Shown here piece after piece: positions 15,710 through 25,041 of a DNA stretch of 64,000 nucleotides. The position numbers were made by a program, and so were the translations under genes. The stretch is taken from the NCBI GenBank assembly GCA_000961655.1, contig LADR01000065.1, positions 124,001 to 188,000 of the forward strand, in the 5' to 3' direction. The notes beneath the pieces were generated by a model that was given only the letters and a program-made list of their open reading frames with translations, made no database searches and was not told the origin of the DNA. Numbering within the stretch: the stretch's first letter is position 1; every line of letters begins with the position of its first letter. The stretch comes from Desulfatitalea sp. BRH_c12 (GTDB lineage Bacteria > Desulfobacterota > Desulfobacteria > Desulfobacterales > Desulfosarcinaceae).

Positions 15710-16093
15710 ATGCCAAGTGAACTGTATGACAAAGGCCTGAGGGTTCGACGGGATGTAATGGGAGCCGAGTACGTGGATGCAGCTATTTCTCAAGCTGATG
15801 ATTTCAACCGGCCGCTTCAGGAGTTGGTAACTGAATACTGCTGGGGGGCGGTATGGACTCGGCCTGGACTGGAACGAAAAACAAGGAGCATGATCAACCT
15901 GGCCATGCTTACAGCCCTAAACCGGCCGCACGAGGTAAAGCTCCACCTCAAAGGAGCTTTGAAAAACGGATGCAGCAAAGAAGAAATCATGGAGGTGTTG
16001 CTTCAAACGGCCATCTATTGCGGTGTTCCGGCGGCGATCGACAGCTTTCGTTTGGCCCGGGAGGTCTTCAAGGAAGTCGAAGCCCTAAAATGA
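15710..16093 (+). CDS. carboxymuconolactone decarboxylase-family protein
   Basis: A 127-residue CMD/AhpD-fold protein. I start at MPSELYDKGL because AAAGGGATAAG precedes it; the longer open frame upstream looks non-coding. It resembles PcaC-like members (EYCWGAVWTRPGLERKTRSMINLAMLTALNRPHEVKLHL, then EVLLQTAIYCGVPAAIDSFR) and has no CxxC peroxidase pair. PcaC decarboxylates a lactone in protocatechuate breakdown; many relatives have other or unknown roles. Being next to the regulator of the degradation cluster, it may handle a pathway intermediate. Confidence 0.85.
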   Translation: MPSELYDKGLRVRRDVMGAEYVDAAISQADDFNRPLQELVTEYCWGAVWTRPGLERKTRSMINLAMLTALNRPHEVKLHLKGALKNGCSKEEIMEVLLQTAIYCGVPAAIDSFRLAREVFKEVEALK

Positions 16094-16239
16094 AACGTTA
16101 AAAAGAATCTGCTTTAGGTTTTTCTTACTACATCGGGTATCCTGTGCCCCGGTCCGCTGGGACGGGCTGGGGCTTTCACGATATTTTCCTGCCAATGAAA
16201 CCCGTTCATTTTTTTATGGCAAATGCAAAACAAAACTTG

Positions 16240-16268
16240 TTGACAGTTGTTTATTGTATACAATAGTC
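16240..16268 (+). promoter_or_regulatory. promoter and palindromic operator of the gntR gene
   Basis: TTGACA (16240-16245) is a perfect -35; the -10 is poor, around 16262-16268. The spacer contains the perfect 14-base palindrome TATTGTATACAATA (16252-16265), which has the form of FCD-type GntR operators (TTGTATACAA). This suggests autoregulation by the gene that follows. Confidence 0.6.
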
Positions 16269-16331
16269 TGAATTTCAGTTCTCGTTCAGGACCTTTACGT
16301 AAATCAGTCCTGCTCATAATCAGCAGATTGG

Positions 16332-17117
16332 ATGCTGTTCCAAAACCAGGTACCCTTATACCCTATAGAGGTTCCCATGCAGATTGGATCTGTCGCTGAC
16401 AGTGCCAGAAACCAAATACAGGAATGGATCGATACCGGAAAACTGAAACCTGGTGAACAGCTGAAGGAAGAGGAGATCGCAAAAAGGCTCAATATCAGCA
16501 GACCGCCGATACGAGAAGCCTTTAAGGAACTGGAGTCCATCGGCTTGGTCCTCCGAAAGCCCCGGCGAGGGGTCTATGTTGTCGAAATGACCAAAATAGA
16601 TATGTGGGAAATCTACACCCTGAAAGCCAACCTGTATGAGTTGGCCGTTCAGCTCGCGATTCCTAATGTAACGGCTCCACATCTTACTCAAATATTTTTG
16701 ATGTGTAGAGAAATGGAGGTTTGCGCAGGGCGCAATCCTCCGGATATCACCGGGTACCAGCGAGCCCATCACACCTACCACAAGATAATCCTGGAAGTGT
16801 CCGGTCACCGCCGCCTCATGCAATTTGCATCGACCCTTCATCAGCAAGTGAGAAGATACAGCTATTTGGCTTTTCAGGAAGCAGGCCACATCGAATCGTC
16901 CTTGAAGGCCCACCAGAAGATAGCGGCGGCGATAAGCGAGAAGCAGAAAAAGCGAGCTTGTAAGTTAATGCGTGATCATGTGCATGATGGGTTAGCCGTT
17001 TTATACCGGCGGTTTGCGCCGGATGCGGTATTTGTTGAAGATCCCAACTGCACAGAAGTAGGTAACGACGAAAAACGCTATCATGTGTACACGTATACAT
17101 TACAAGGAGAAAGATAA
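16332..17117 (+). CDS. GntR-family (FadR/FCD) transcriptional regulator
   Basis: A 261-residue regulator. The N-terminal winged HTH (GKLKPGEQLKEEEIAKRLNI, then SRPPIREAFKELESIGLVLR) is followed by an all-helical FCD ligand domain with conserved metal/acid-binding residues (HHTYHKIILEVSGHRRL, then HQKIAAAIS). ATG at 16377 (MQIGSVAD) is an alternative start. FCD regulators normally respond to small carboxylic acids, fitting control of the catabolic genes downstream. The stop overlaps the next gene's ATG region closely, so it is probably the first gene of the operon. Near its 3' end, TGTACACGTATACA (about 17085-17099) may be a second operator. Confidence 0.88.
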   Translation: MLFQNQVPLYPIEVPMQIGSVADSARNQIQEWIDTGKLKPGEQLKEEEIAKRLNISRPPIREAFKELESIGLVLRKPRRGVYVVEMTKIDMWEIYTLKANLYELAVQLAIPNVTAPHLTQIFLMCREMEVCAGRNPPDITGYQRAHHTYHKIILEVSGHRRLMQFASTLHQQVRRYSYLAFQEAGHIESSLKAHQKIAAAISEKQKKRACKLMRDHVHDGLAVLYRRFAPDAVFVEDPNCTEVGNDEKRYHVYTYTLQGER

Positions 17118-17710
17118 TGCCTGACCAATTTCCAATGGTACGAAAGATCTGGACATTTTTGGAAGAAACGCATGGCGACGGTTCCAAGCATCTGTCTAAT
17201 CCAACCCGAAAGGCCGCAGCCGCTGCGGTATTTCAAAATCCGTATGCAGGTCAGTATCAGGAAGACCTTTCTCTGCTTTACCGATGGAGCGAGGAAATTG
17301 GTACGTTGCTGACACAAAAGGCTGTGGCGGCCCTGGGAATCGATCCTGGTCAGGTAGAAAGTTATGGCAAGGGGGCGATTGCCGGTGAAAAGGGCGAATT
17401 AGAACATTGCGCTGCATTAATGCATCCAAATCTTGGCAAGTCCATGCGGGCAAATGTGGGCGGTGGAAAAGCGCTGGTTCCTTCTGCGAAAAAACTCGGT
17501 TACCCCGGAGTAGCGCTGGATGTCCCGCTTGGTCATAAAGATGCGGCCTTTGTGCGATCCCATTTTGACGCGATGGAAATTCGAATTCCCGATGCCCCTC
17601 GTTCGGATGAACTTGTTCTCATTGTCGCAGTCACAGACTCAGGTCGCCCTTTGGCCAGGGTTGGTGGGCTAAAGAAGGAAGAAATCAAAGGAGAGGATGG
17701 TTTGAGATAA
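17117..17710 (+). CDS. amino acid synthesis (AA_synth, DUF1185) family protein
   Basis: A 197-residue protein of the PF06684 family, named 'amino acid synthesis' but without a proven reaction. Recognisable features are GKGAIAGEKGELEHCAALMHP, the glycine-rich VGGGKALVPSAKKLG and DVPLGHKDAAFVRSHFD. A strong ribosome site (AAGGAGAAAG) precedes the ATG. It stands between the regulator and enamidase, 17 bases ahead of the latter. Members are repeatedly found in catabolic clusters with amidohydrolases, so it may act on a ring-opened amide or enamine here; that is inference. Confidence 0.82.
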   Translation: MPDQFPMVRKIWTFLEETHGDGSKHLSNPTRKAAAAAVFQNPYAGQYQEDLSLLYRWSEEIGTLLTQKAVAALGIDPGQVESYGKGAIAGEKGELEHCAALMHPNLGKSMRANVGGGKALVPSAKKLGYPGVALDVPLGHKDAAFVRSHFDAMEIRIPDAPRSDELVLIVAVTDSGRPLARVGGLKKEEIKGEDGLR

Positions 17711-17727
17711 TAAATTGGAGGTGGTTC

Positions 17728-18888
17728 GTGAAAGTCTTGTTGTTGAAAAACATTGGTACAATCATATCAGGCGACATCAAAGATCCCATTATCTTCCATA
17801 ACGCCATCCGGGTGGAAGATGGAAAAATAGCCAAAGTCTTCACCTTCCAAGACGGCGATACGATAAGCGCAGATCAGGTGATCGATTGTGATGGTGCCAC
17901 AGTCACCCCTGGGTTGATCGATTCCCACTGCCACAACGTCCTGATGGATTATTCTCCCCGGCAGCAGCAAATAGGGTTCTTGGAAAGCGCCGTCCATGGC
18001 GGAGTCACCACTTTCATTTCCGCTGGTGAGGTCCATCTGCCCGGGAGGCCCAAGGATCCAGCCGGTGTTAAAGCCCTTGCCATACTCGCATCCAAATCCT
18101 TCGAAAATTTTCGACCGGGTGGGGCCAAGGTCATTGGGGGTGCAGTAATTCTTGAAAAGGGACTCAGGGAAGAAGACTTTAAGGAAATGGCCCGTGAGGG
18201 CGTTCGACTGGTGGGGGAAATCGGCCTCGGATCGGTTAAAGATCCGGAGGACGCAGCGCCAATGGTGCGTTGGGCCAAGGCTTCAGGCATGCTGGTCATG
18301 ATGCACACCGGCGGCACCTCCATCCCCGGGTCTACTACCGTAACTGCCGACATGGTCATGCGTACAGATCCGGATGTAGTATCCCATATCAACGGCGGTC
18401 CCACGGCCATATCTTATTCCGAAGCCGAAAAGCTAGTTTCAGAGACGAATCTGACCCTTGAGATTGTTCATTGCGGGAATCCGAAGATGGCTGTGAATGT
18501 GATGAACCTGTGCCTTCGGAAAAAGACGCTGGGCAGGATCATCATCGGAAACGACGCACCCTCCGGAACGGGTATTGTGCCGCTCGGTATCTTACGAACC
18601 GTCTGCCACCTGGCAAGTTTGACCGATCTATCTCCGGAATCGGCCATTTGCATGGCAACCGGGAACACCGGCAGGGCATTCAAATTGGAGTGTGGAAGGA
18701 TTCTTCCCGGTAAACCTGCAGATTTAGTAGTAATGGACGCCCCCATGGGATCTGTTGGCACAAGTGCCCTGGAAGCAATCAAGGCGGGCGATGTCCCTGC
18801 TGTGGCCATGGTGCTGGTGGACGGGAAAATTGTTGTGAACAAAAGCCGAAATACCCCGCCAGCCGTGCGCAAACCCCAGGTGGTATGA
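17728..18888 (+). CDS. ena: enamidase (6-oxo-1,4,5,6-tetrahydronicotinate hydrolase)
   Basis: A 386-residue amidohydrolase closely resembling enamidase of the Eubacterium barkeri nicotinate pathway, which opens the reduced lactam ring to 2-formylglutarate and ammonia. It starts at GTG with GGAGG upstream. Binuclear-metal residues visible: His67 and His69 (GLIDSHCHN), Glu164 (VGEIGLG), His193 (MMHTGG), His220 (VVSHINGG) and Asp276 (GNDAPSGTG). Other family-like stretches are PRQQQIGFLESAVHGGVTT and AGEVHLPGRPKDP. It is followed after one base by the 6-hydroxynicotinate reductase gene, whose product would be its substrate. A related lactam cannot be excluded. Confidence 0.85.
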   Translation: MKVLLLKNIGTIISGDIKDPIIFHNAIRVEDGKIAKVFTFQDGDTISADQVIDCDGATVTPGLIDSHCHNVLMDYSPRQQQIGFLESAVHGGVTTFISAGEVHLPGRPKDPAGVKALAILASKSFENFRPGGAKVIGGAVILEKGLREEDFKEMAREGVRLVGEIGLGSVKDPEDAAPMVRWAKASGMLVMMHTGGTSIPGSTTVTADMVMRTDPDVVSHINGGPTAISYSEAEKLVSETNLTLEIVHCGNPKMAVNVMNLCLRKKTLGRIIIGNDAPSGTGIVPLGILRTVCHLASLTDLSPESAICMATGNTGRAFKLECGRILPGKPADLVVMDAPMGSVGTSALEAIKAGDVPAVAMVLVDGKIVVNKSRNTPPAVRKPQVV

Positions 18889-18889
18889 C

Positions 18890-20416
18890 ATGGATATCGA
18901 TCAGGAACGGTGTATAGGTTGTGGTTTTTGTGTCCGGGACTGCCCATTGTCGGCAGTTCGGATCACTAAGAAAAAGGCTGTCATCGACGCTATGGCTTGT
19001 GTTCAATGCGGCGTATGTGTGCGGGTTTGCGAGCAAGGAGCGGTTCGCCCTGGAGCATATAATGATGGAGAATTGATGATATGCGATGCTTGCCCCATTA
19101 AATGCCGGATTCAGTCCGGCTACGAAGGCGCCTGCCGGAGGTACTCAAACCGAAGCGGACAATTAATTCGCCACACCCCACTCCACTATTACCCAGACAC
19201 CGCCGAAATCGTGGGAGAAGACCCCTCCGAAGCGATTCGCCGGCCATTGATAACGGCGATAGGTGCAGGGACTACCTATCCGGACTGCAAACCGGCCCCA
19301 AGGATCGTCAAAGGAAAGCAGCAGGGCGTTGAAGTGGTGACCGTGGTCACAGAGGTGCCTCTGAGCTACAGTTCGATCATTGTCAAAATCGATACGGACA
19401 TCCCCATCGGCAAGGAGGGGGACGCGGTCTTGGTAGGCAATCGGGTAGTTGGCATGGTGGAGACCGAGCAGTATGGCTCCAAGATGCTCCATATCGGGGG
19501 CGTCAACCGGCTTACAGGCCCAAATGGTTTCATCGTGGCGCGCACGATAACGCGTATCGCCAACAGACAACCAGTTAAAATCAAAATCCAAGGCGGTCCG
19601 CGGCTAGAGCTGCAAGTGGGCACGCCCCCTGTAATCGACGGCGCCCAGATCGATAAAATGCGGGTGGGTTGCGGCAGCGCCACCATGGGACTTTTTGCCC
19701 AATTACTTGTTGACGTCGCTGACGAGGTGATAATCCTCGACTCCCATATCACAGGTCAGATGAGCCGCCACGTAGCCGGTGTGTTCGTCGGTGCTAAACA
19801 TAGCGGCATATCGCTTGTCTTCAAAGAAAGTACGCCGGGACGCTGTTTTGGCGATCACGGCGAGGGATGGGGAGGAACATCCATTACTGATCCGGTTCGG
19901 GTTATCGCCGCGGTGGACATGACCGTGGCCCGCGAAGGGATGACAGTGTTTATAACCGAAACCACAGGCCAGAACGGCGCCATGTATCAAGTTAGCGCAA
20001 ATGGGACGCTGCAAAAAACGGCACTCACCCATAAGGCAATGGAGGCGCTGGAAGTCATATCGTCAGCTTGCGAACCGTCACGTGTATCGGCTGTTTACAC
20101 GGGAGGGGCGGGAGGGAGCGCCAGAGCGGGTGTCACGAGATATCCTGTCAAACTCACCAAGGCCGTGCATGACGGCAAGGCCCATCTGACCGTTGGAGGA
20201 GCTCCCGGGTTCATTTGGCCCGGTGGCGGTATTTCTTTTATGGTGGATGTGGAACGGGTCAAAGCCGGCGCATTTTACTGGACGCCGACCCCGGCCACCA
20301 TTTGCCCGCTGGAATATACAATGGAAGCAAAAGACTATACGCTAATGGGAGGGCATGTTGAGGCGATGATACCGTTCAAGGCCTCGGAGCCTGGTGGTGA
20401 AGACCCTCGTGCATAA
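18890..20416 (+). CDS. hnr: 6-hydroxynicotinate reductase, ferredoxin-type
   Basis: A 508-residue iron-sulfur protein. Two ferredoxin-like [4Fe-4S] clusters lie at the N terminus (CIGCGFCVRDCPLSAV, CVQCGVCVRVCEQGAV), with an additional cysteine group (CDACPIKCR, later GACRR). A long C-terminal domain without a common cofactor motif follows (GWGGTSITDP, TETTGQNGAMYQ, GGAPGFIWPGGG). The layout agrees with E. barkeri Hnr, which uses reduced ferredoxin to convert 6-hydroxynicotinate to 6-oxotetrahydronicotinate. The position between enamidase and a molybdenum hydroxylase supports this strongly. The substrate might be another hydroxylated pyridine. Confidence 0.82.
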   Translation: MDIDQERCIGCGFCVRDCPLSAVRITKKKAVIDAMACVQCGVCVRVCEQGAVRPGAYNDGELMICDACPIKCRIQSGYEGACRRYSNRSGQLIRHTPLHYYPDTAEIVGEDPSEAIRRPLITAIGAGTTYPDCKPAPRIVKGKQQGVEVVTVVTEVPLSYSSIIVKIDTDIPIGKEGDAVLVGNRVVGMVETEQYGSKMLHIGGVNRLTGPNGFIVARTITRIANRQPVKIKIQGGPRLELQVGTPPVIDGAQIDKMRVGCGSATMGLFAQLLVDVADEVIILDSHITGQMSRHVAGVFVGAKHSGISLVFKESTPGRCFGDHGEGWGGTSITDPVRVIAAVDMTVAREGMTVFITETTGQNGAMYQVSANGTLQKTALTHKAMEALEVISSACEPSRVSAVYTGGAGGSARAGVTRYPVKLTKAVHDGKAHLTVGGAPGFIWPGGGISFMVDVERVKAGAFYWTPTPATICPLEYTMEAKDYTLMGGHVEAMIPFKASEPGGEDPRA

Positions 20417-20520
20417 AGTAATCGTTCAATTTTTTCCCGTGTTTTCTGGAAAACATATCCCATCGATCAAAGGCATAGCGAAGCGGATTCGACACTGCAA
20501 GTCCCAAAGGATGCACAGGC
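20417..20520. other. short gap between hnr and the Mo-hydroxylase genes
   Basis: 104 bases. No terminator is visible and no strong promoter, so the operon most likely continues. Confidence 0.35.
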
Positions 20521-21012
20521 ATGGATCAACATAGAGTTACGATTACATTCACATTGAACGGCAAATCTGTAACTATGGATGTGCCGGGCGCAATGAACGC
20601 CCTTACTCTGATCAGGGAACGGCTGAAACTTAAGGGCACAAAGGAGGGATGCGGCATTGGTGAATGCGGCGCATGCACCATCCTCGTTGAAGGTCGTGCG
20701 GTGAATGCCTGTTTGATGTTGGCCGCTCAATTAGATGGTCGGGATGTTCAGACCGTCGAAGGCCTGGCGCATGAAGAAGGGCTGTCCCTGCTTCAGGAAT
20801 CATTCGTTAAACACCATGCGGTTCAGTGCGGATTCTGTACTCCGGGACTTTTGATGAGCGCGAAAGCCCTTTTGGCTGAAAACCCTTGCCCGGACAAGGC
20901 GGCCATTGCCCAAGCAATAAGCGGAAACATATGCCGTTGTACTGGATATCAGCAGATTTTTGATTCTATCAGGCATGCAACCGGCGCACCCACGGGAGAA
21001 GAAAAGACATGA
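20521..21012 (+). CDS. molybdenum hydroxylase, [2Fe-2S] subunit
   Basis: The 163-residue small subunit of a xanthine-oxidase-type enzyme. The plant-ferredoxin-like cluster motif is GCGIGECGACTILVEG with NACL further on. The second, alpha-helical cluster motif is CGFCTPG...CRCTGY. It relays electrons from the molybdenum site to FAD. It overlaps the FAD subunit by four bases (ATGA). In the nicotinate pathway the equivalent is NdhS of nicotinate dehydrogenase. Confidence 0.94.
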   Translation: MDQHRVTITFTLNGKSVTMDVPGAMNALTLIRERLKLKGTKEGCGIGECGACTILVEGRAVNACLMLAAQLDGRDVQTVEGLAHEEGLSLLQESFVKHHAVQCGFCTPGLLMSAKALLAENPCPDKAAIAQAISGNICRCTGYQQIFDSIRHATGAPTGEEKT

Positions 21013-21857
21013 AGGATTTCGCTTATGTGCGGCCGAAAAACTTGGTAGAAGCATTATCCTTTCTGCATGAATATGGCCATGACACTAAGATCATCGCCGG
21101 TGGAACCGATGTTGTGGTTGACCTGCGCGCTGGAGTAATCAAGCCAGAATATCTGTTAGATGTCAGCCGATTGGCTGAGCTTAAGGGGATCCAGTTACGT
21201 AGCGACGGCCTTTGGGTGGGCGCGGGTGTGACGCTATCCGAAATATTCTCTTCCGAGGTGCTGGAATGTCATGCGCCGGCTTTAAAAAAGTGTGCGGCCA
21301 CTTTTGCCAGCAAGCAAATTCGGAATGTCGCCACCATCGGTGGAAACGTCGCCCACTGTTCACCTTGTGCCGACACCATTCCTCCCTTGGTTATTCACGA
21401 TGCCGATGTGGTCCTGGCGTCAATAAACGGAATCCGCCAACTCCCATTGGAACATGTCGTCTCGGGCCCTTACACGTGTGCGCTCCCTGATCAAGAAATC
21501 ATCATGGGTTTCATCCTCAAGCCCGCCGCGGTGACCCATGCCGATTTTCAGAAGATCGGCCGGCGCAAGGCTCTGGCAACCGCTAGAATCAGCATGTCCT
21601 ACATGGCGCGTAAAGATTTCCGCGGTAAGATCAGTTTTTTTCGTTTTTCTCTCGGAGCCTGTACCCCCACCCCTCGCCAATGGCCAATGGTCGAAGAACT
21701 GTTGGCTGGGAAAGTCCCTACAGAGAATTTGATTTGGAAGGCTGCCCGGCTGCTTTCTGAAAAAATGATCGAAATTACCGGCAGACGATCCTCGACCGTA
21801 TATAAGGAGCCGGCGATTCAAGGATTGTTCGTCAAAATGCTCTACCCCATGGTGTAA
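21009..21857 (+). CDS. molybdenum hydroxylase, FAD subunit
   Basis: The 282-residue CutM/XdhB-type FAD-binding subunit. It has the FAD loop IIAGGTDVVVDLRAG near residue 30, the NVATIGGNVAHCSPCADT segment (FAD contacts; two Cys unusual for the family), and the C-terminal CO_deh_flav_C domain. It passes electrons from the iron-sulfur subunit to NAD(P) or another carrier. It overlaps the small subunit and is separated from the large subunit by one base. Confidence 0.93.
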   Translation: MKDFAYVRPKNLVEALSFLHEYGHDTKIIAGGTDVVVDLRAGVIKPEYLLDVSRLAELKGIQLRSDGLWVGAGVTLSEIFSSEVLECHAPALKKCAATFASKQIRNVATIGGNVAHCSPCADTIPPLVIHDADVVLASINGIRQLPLEHVVSGPYTCALPDQEIIMGFILKPAAVTHADFQKIGRRKALATARISMSYMARKDFRGKISFFRFSLGACTPTPRQWPMVEELLAGKVPTENLIWKAARLLSEKMIEITGRRSSTVYKEPAIQGLFVKMLYPMV

Positions 21858-21858
21858 A

Positions 21859-24141
21859 ATGGATAAAGCTTACCGGACCATCGGCAAAAGTATCCTGAGA
21901 ACCGACGCAGTGGATAAGGTAAAAGGCCTTGCAGCTTTCAGTGCTGACATAGACCTTTCCTCTCCGCCGCTTGTACTCAAGGTCTTCAGGAGCGGCATTC
22001 CGCATGCAAAAATCATAAAGATTCATACGGAAAAAGCGCTGGCGATCGAAGGGGTGCTCCGCGTATTCACAGCAAAAGACATTCCAGGCAAAAATCTTTT
22101 AGGGATCATCAATAAGGATCAGCCGTTGTTGGCCGCAGACAAGGTCCGCTCTGCGGCGGATGCCGTTGCGCTTGTTGCTGCTGAAACCGAAGAAGCGGCG
22201 CTAAAGGCATTGGATGCCATTTCGGTGGAATATGAAAAGCTGCCTGCCGTGTTTTCGCCTGAGGATGCCATGGCAGCCGATGCGCCCCTGATTCATCCCA
22301 AGGGGAACCAATTGGCTGCACGGTTTGTCAAGAAGGGCGATGTCGAGGCAATTTTCCAGCAATGCGCCAGCGTCATCGAAAGGACCTACAGAACATCCAT
22401 GGTCGAGCACAATTATTTAGAGCCGGACGCCGGAATTGGCTATTTGGATGTGGACGGCACCCTGGTAATCTACGCTTCGACCCAAAATCCCCATTATGAT
22501 CATAAGGAGATCGTGACGCTCTTGGGGGTTCCCGATGACAAAGTGCGGATCATTCAGGCAACCACTGGTGGGGGGTTCGGATCCAAGCTCGATTTGAACA
22601 CCCAAGGATTTATAGGGTTGGCCTTGTATCATCTGAAACGAGCGGTCCGGTGTGTTTACACTCGGGAGGAGGCCTATTTGGCGACGGCCAAGAGGCATCC
22701 GCTCACAATACACATGAAAACCGGTGCCGATGCCACGGGCAGACTCCGAGCGCTTCGGGCCAAGATCATCTGCGATACGGGAGCCTATGGCTCTTACGGT
22801 ATTGCCGTCATGTCCCGGGCAGCGGTCCACGCGACGGGGCCCTACGCGTTTGAAGCCATTGATGTGGAATCTCTTTGCATTTATACCAACAATCCTTTTT
22901 GCGGCGCCATGCGTGGATTTGGAACGCCCCAGATTGCTTTCGCTCACGAGAGCCAGATCGATCTGCACGCTGAGGATTTGAAAATTGATCCATTGCAGAT
23001 ACGACTTCTAAATGCTCTCAGACCCGGATCCGAAACGGCCACCGGCCAAGTCCTCACGCACAGCGTGGGAATCAGTCAATGCATAGAGGCGATCCGGCCC
23101 TACTACGAATCGGCCATTTCCCAGTGGGCAACGGCCGAGCATCACCCATACAAGAAAAGAGGTATAGGTGTTGGCGCCATGTGGTACGGAATTGGCAACA
23201 CCGGTGTTCAGAACCCTTCTACGGCCAGGGTGGAAATGGATCTTTCCGGCGCAGTGACACTCTACACGGGCTGCGCCGACATTGGACAAGGTTCCACTAC
23301 CATTTTGACCCAGATTCTGGCAGAAACTCTTGGGCTTTCTCCAGAACAGATAAACGTTGTGGCGGCAGACACCCAATTCACAACCAATGCAGGCGCCACC
23401 TCCGCCAGCCGCCAAACCTACATCTCAGGTAATGCGGTCAAAGATGCCGCCGACAAGCTATCCGACGTCCTGCGTACCGAGGCGGTTAACAAACTCCGAG
23501 TTTCAAAGAAATCCCTCGTATTTGCTGACGGCTGCGTCGCGGTGGCCACCAACCACGAAAAATGCGTCGACCTGGCTTCATTGGCGAAACGGATCCATGC
23601 CAAAGGTGCCCCCCTTGTCTGGCAAGGGTATTTCGATCCCGAGACAGTGCCCTTGTCTCCTACGGATGGTCAGGGAATCCCCTATGGGACATATGCCTTT
23701 GCCTGCCAAATGGCCCAAGTGGTGGTGGACGTTCTTACCGGGGAGATAACCGTGGAGCGTATTGTGGCTGCCCATGACGTAGGCAAAGCGATCCATCCGG
23801 AGAATGTCAAGGGGCAGATTTGCGGTGGGACGGCTATGGGCATAGGCTTTGCCCTGATGGAAGAATTCAAACCTGGTGAAACAAAATCCATGAAGGACTA
23901 TGTTTTGCCTACCAGCATGGACATGCCGGAAGTTATTCCGATCATCATCGAAAGCCACGAGCCGTCCGGTCCCTTCGGCGCAAAAGGGGTAGGAGAACCT
24001 GCGCTCATCCCCACGGCACCAGCCATATTGAACGCAATCTCACGCGCGTTGAATCAAAGAATTTACACCTTGCCAGCCAATTTGGAGAGGGTTTTGGATG
24101 CCAGTATTCAAAGTGGGCATTTCGCCGGAAGAAAAAAATGA
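21859..24141 (+). CDS. molybdenum hydroxylase, large (molybdopterin) subunit
   Basis: A 760-residue catalytic subunit of the xanthine dehydrogenase superfamily that hydroxylates an aromatic N-heterocycle with water as oxygen donor. Visible: the MoCo-binding GGGFGSK (237-243), CGAMRGFGTPQ, DIGQGSTTILTQILAETL and the catalytic Glu713 in GAKGVGEPAL. A single large subunit differs from E. barkeri nicotinate dehydrogenase, where L and M are separate. Linked yqeB, yqeC-mocA and xdhC genes indicate a selenium-dependent molybdenum site. The most likely reaction here is nicotinate to 6-hydroxynicotinate. Confidence 0.92.
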   Translation: MDKAYRTIGKSILRTDAVDKVKGLAAFSADIDLSSPPLVLKVFRSGIPHAKIIKIHTEKALAIEGVLRVFTAKDIPGKNLLGIINKDQPLLAADKVRSAADAVALVAAETEEAALKALDAISVEYEKLPAVFSPEDAMAADAPLIHPKGNQLAARFVKKGDVEAIFQQCASVIERTYRTSMVEHNYLEPDAGIGYLDVDGTLVIYASTQNPHYDHKEIVTLLGVPDDKVRIIQATTGGGFGSKLDLNTQGFIGLALYHLKRAVRCVYTREEAYLATAKRHPLTIHMKTGADATGRLRALRAKIICDTGAYGSYGIAVMSRAAVHATGPYAFEAIDVESLCIYTNNPFCGAMRGFGTPQIAFAHESQIDLHAEDLKIDPLQIRLLNALRPGSETATGQVLTHSVGISQCIEAIRPYYESAISQWATAEHHPYKKRGIGVGAMWYGIGNTGVQNPSTARVEMDLSGAVTLYTGCADIGQGSTTILTQILAETLGLSPEQINVVAADTQFTTNAGATSASRQTYISGNAVKDAADKLSDVLRTEAVNKLRVSKKSLVFADGCVAVATNHEKCVDLASLAKRIHAKGAPLVWQGYFDPETVPLSPTDGQGIPYGTYAFACQMAQVVVDVLTGEITVERIVAAHDVGKAIHPENVKGQICGGTAMGIGFALMEEFKPGETKSMKDYVLPTSMDMPEVIPIIIESHEPSGPFGAKGVGEPALIPTAPAILNAISRALNQRIYTLPANLERVLDASIQSGHFAGRKK

Positions 24142-25007
24142 GTGCATACAGTCATACCATTGCAAAATTTTCGGACGGACGGATTCTAGTGGAATGCGGA
24201 CCGATGCGGATGGTCATCGGAGCGTATAAGGATGGAATCTCCGGGATCGAGGACCCGCACACAGTTGCAGCCATCGCCATATCATTTTTCACTCGGGTGG
24301 CTGAAGGGAAAAGAAGACTGGCCATGCCGGCACAAAGAATTGACCGCCTTCCCGACGATGCAATTCTTGCGGAGATGATCCAAAGTACTTCCCGCGTCGG
24401 GGATCCGGACTTGACGCCAATGGCTGCGGTGGCTGGAACTTTGGCGGATGCAGTTGCCGACTGGCTTTTTGAAAGGGACATGACCAAAGTGGTAGTCGAT
24501 AATGGAGGCGATATCGCGATTCGACTTGGCCCGGGCGAAAATGTCGTGGTCGGCGTATGCCCGCAGCCAGGCGCACGCCACCTCACGCGTCGGATCCTAC
24601 TGGATGCGCGTTGTCCGAGTTGGGGGGTCGCCACAAGCGGGATGGGTGGCCGCAGCTTCACCCGCGGCATCGCCTCCGCCGTTACAACGGTGAGCCACCG
24701 GGCAAGTCTCGCTGATGCTGCGGCTACGGCAATCGCCAATGCCTGTTTTGTGCCGGATGAGGCGATTCGGCAGGCTCCGGCGGAACTGATAGATCCGGAT
24801 ACGGATATTCCCGGAGTCCCGATAACGGTTCAGGTGGGCCGCGTGTCATCCGAAAAACTACGACAGGCGGGTGAAAACACCCGCAAAAAAGCAGAGGAGA
24901 TACAGAAAAGGGGTATTATTTCAGGAGCGTTGATTCAAGTCGGCCATACCATTGAGCAAACGGAGTTTACTCATGGCGTTTCTGTAATCGATGAGCTTCA
25001 GTACTGA
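24138..25007 (+). CDS. UPF0280 (ApbE-related) family protein
   Basis: A 289-residue protein matching the UPF0280 family, a divergent branch of the ApbE flavin-transferase superfamily. It retains the glycine/aspartate-rich segments VVVDNGGDIAIRLG and GVATSGMGGRSFTRGIASAVTTVSH, resembling the nucleotide-binding face of ApbE. The ATG overlaps the large-subunit stop (ATGA). A role in flavin attachment or cofactor handling for the hydroxylase or Hnr is plausible; the family has no established reaction. Confidence 0.8.
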   Translation: MSAYSHTIAKFSDGRILVECGPMRMVIGAYKDGISGIEDPHTVAAIAISFFTRVAEGKRRLAMPAQRIDRLPDDAILAEMIQSTSRVGDPDLTPMAAVAGTLADAVADWLFERDMTKVVVDNGGDIAIRLGPGENVVVGVCPQPGARHLTRRILLDARCPSWGVATSGMGGRSFTRGIASAVTTVSHRASLADAAATAIANACFVPDEAIRQAPAELIDPDTDIPGVPITVQVGRVSSEKLRQAGENTRKKAEEIQKRGIISGALIQVGHTIEQTEFTHGVSVIDELQY

Positions 25008-25041
25008 AGCTAATAACGGTCTAAGAGAGAAGGAGAATTAA

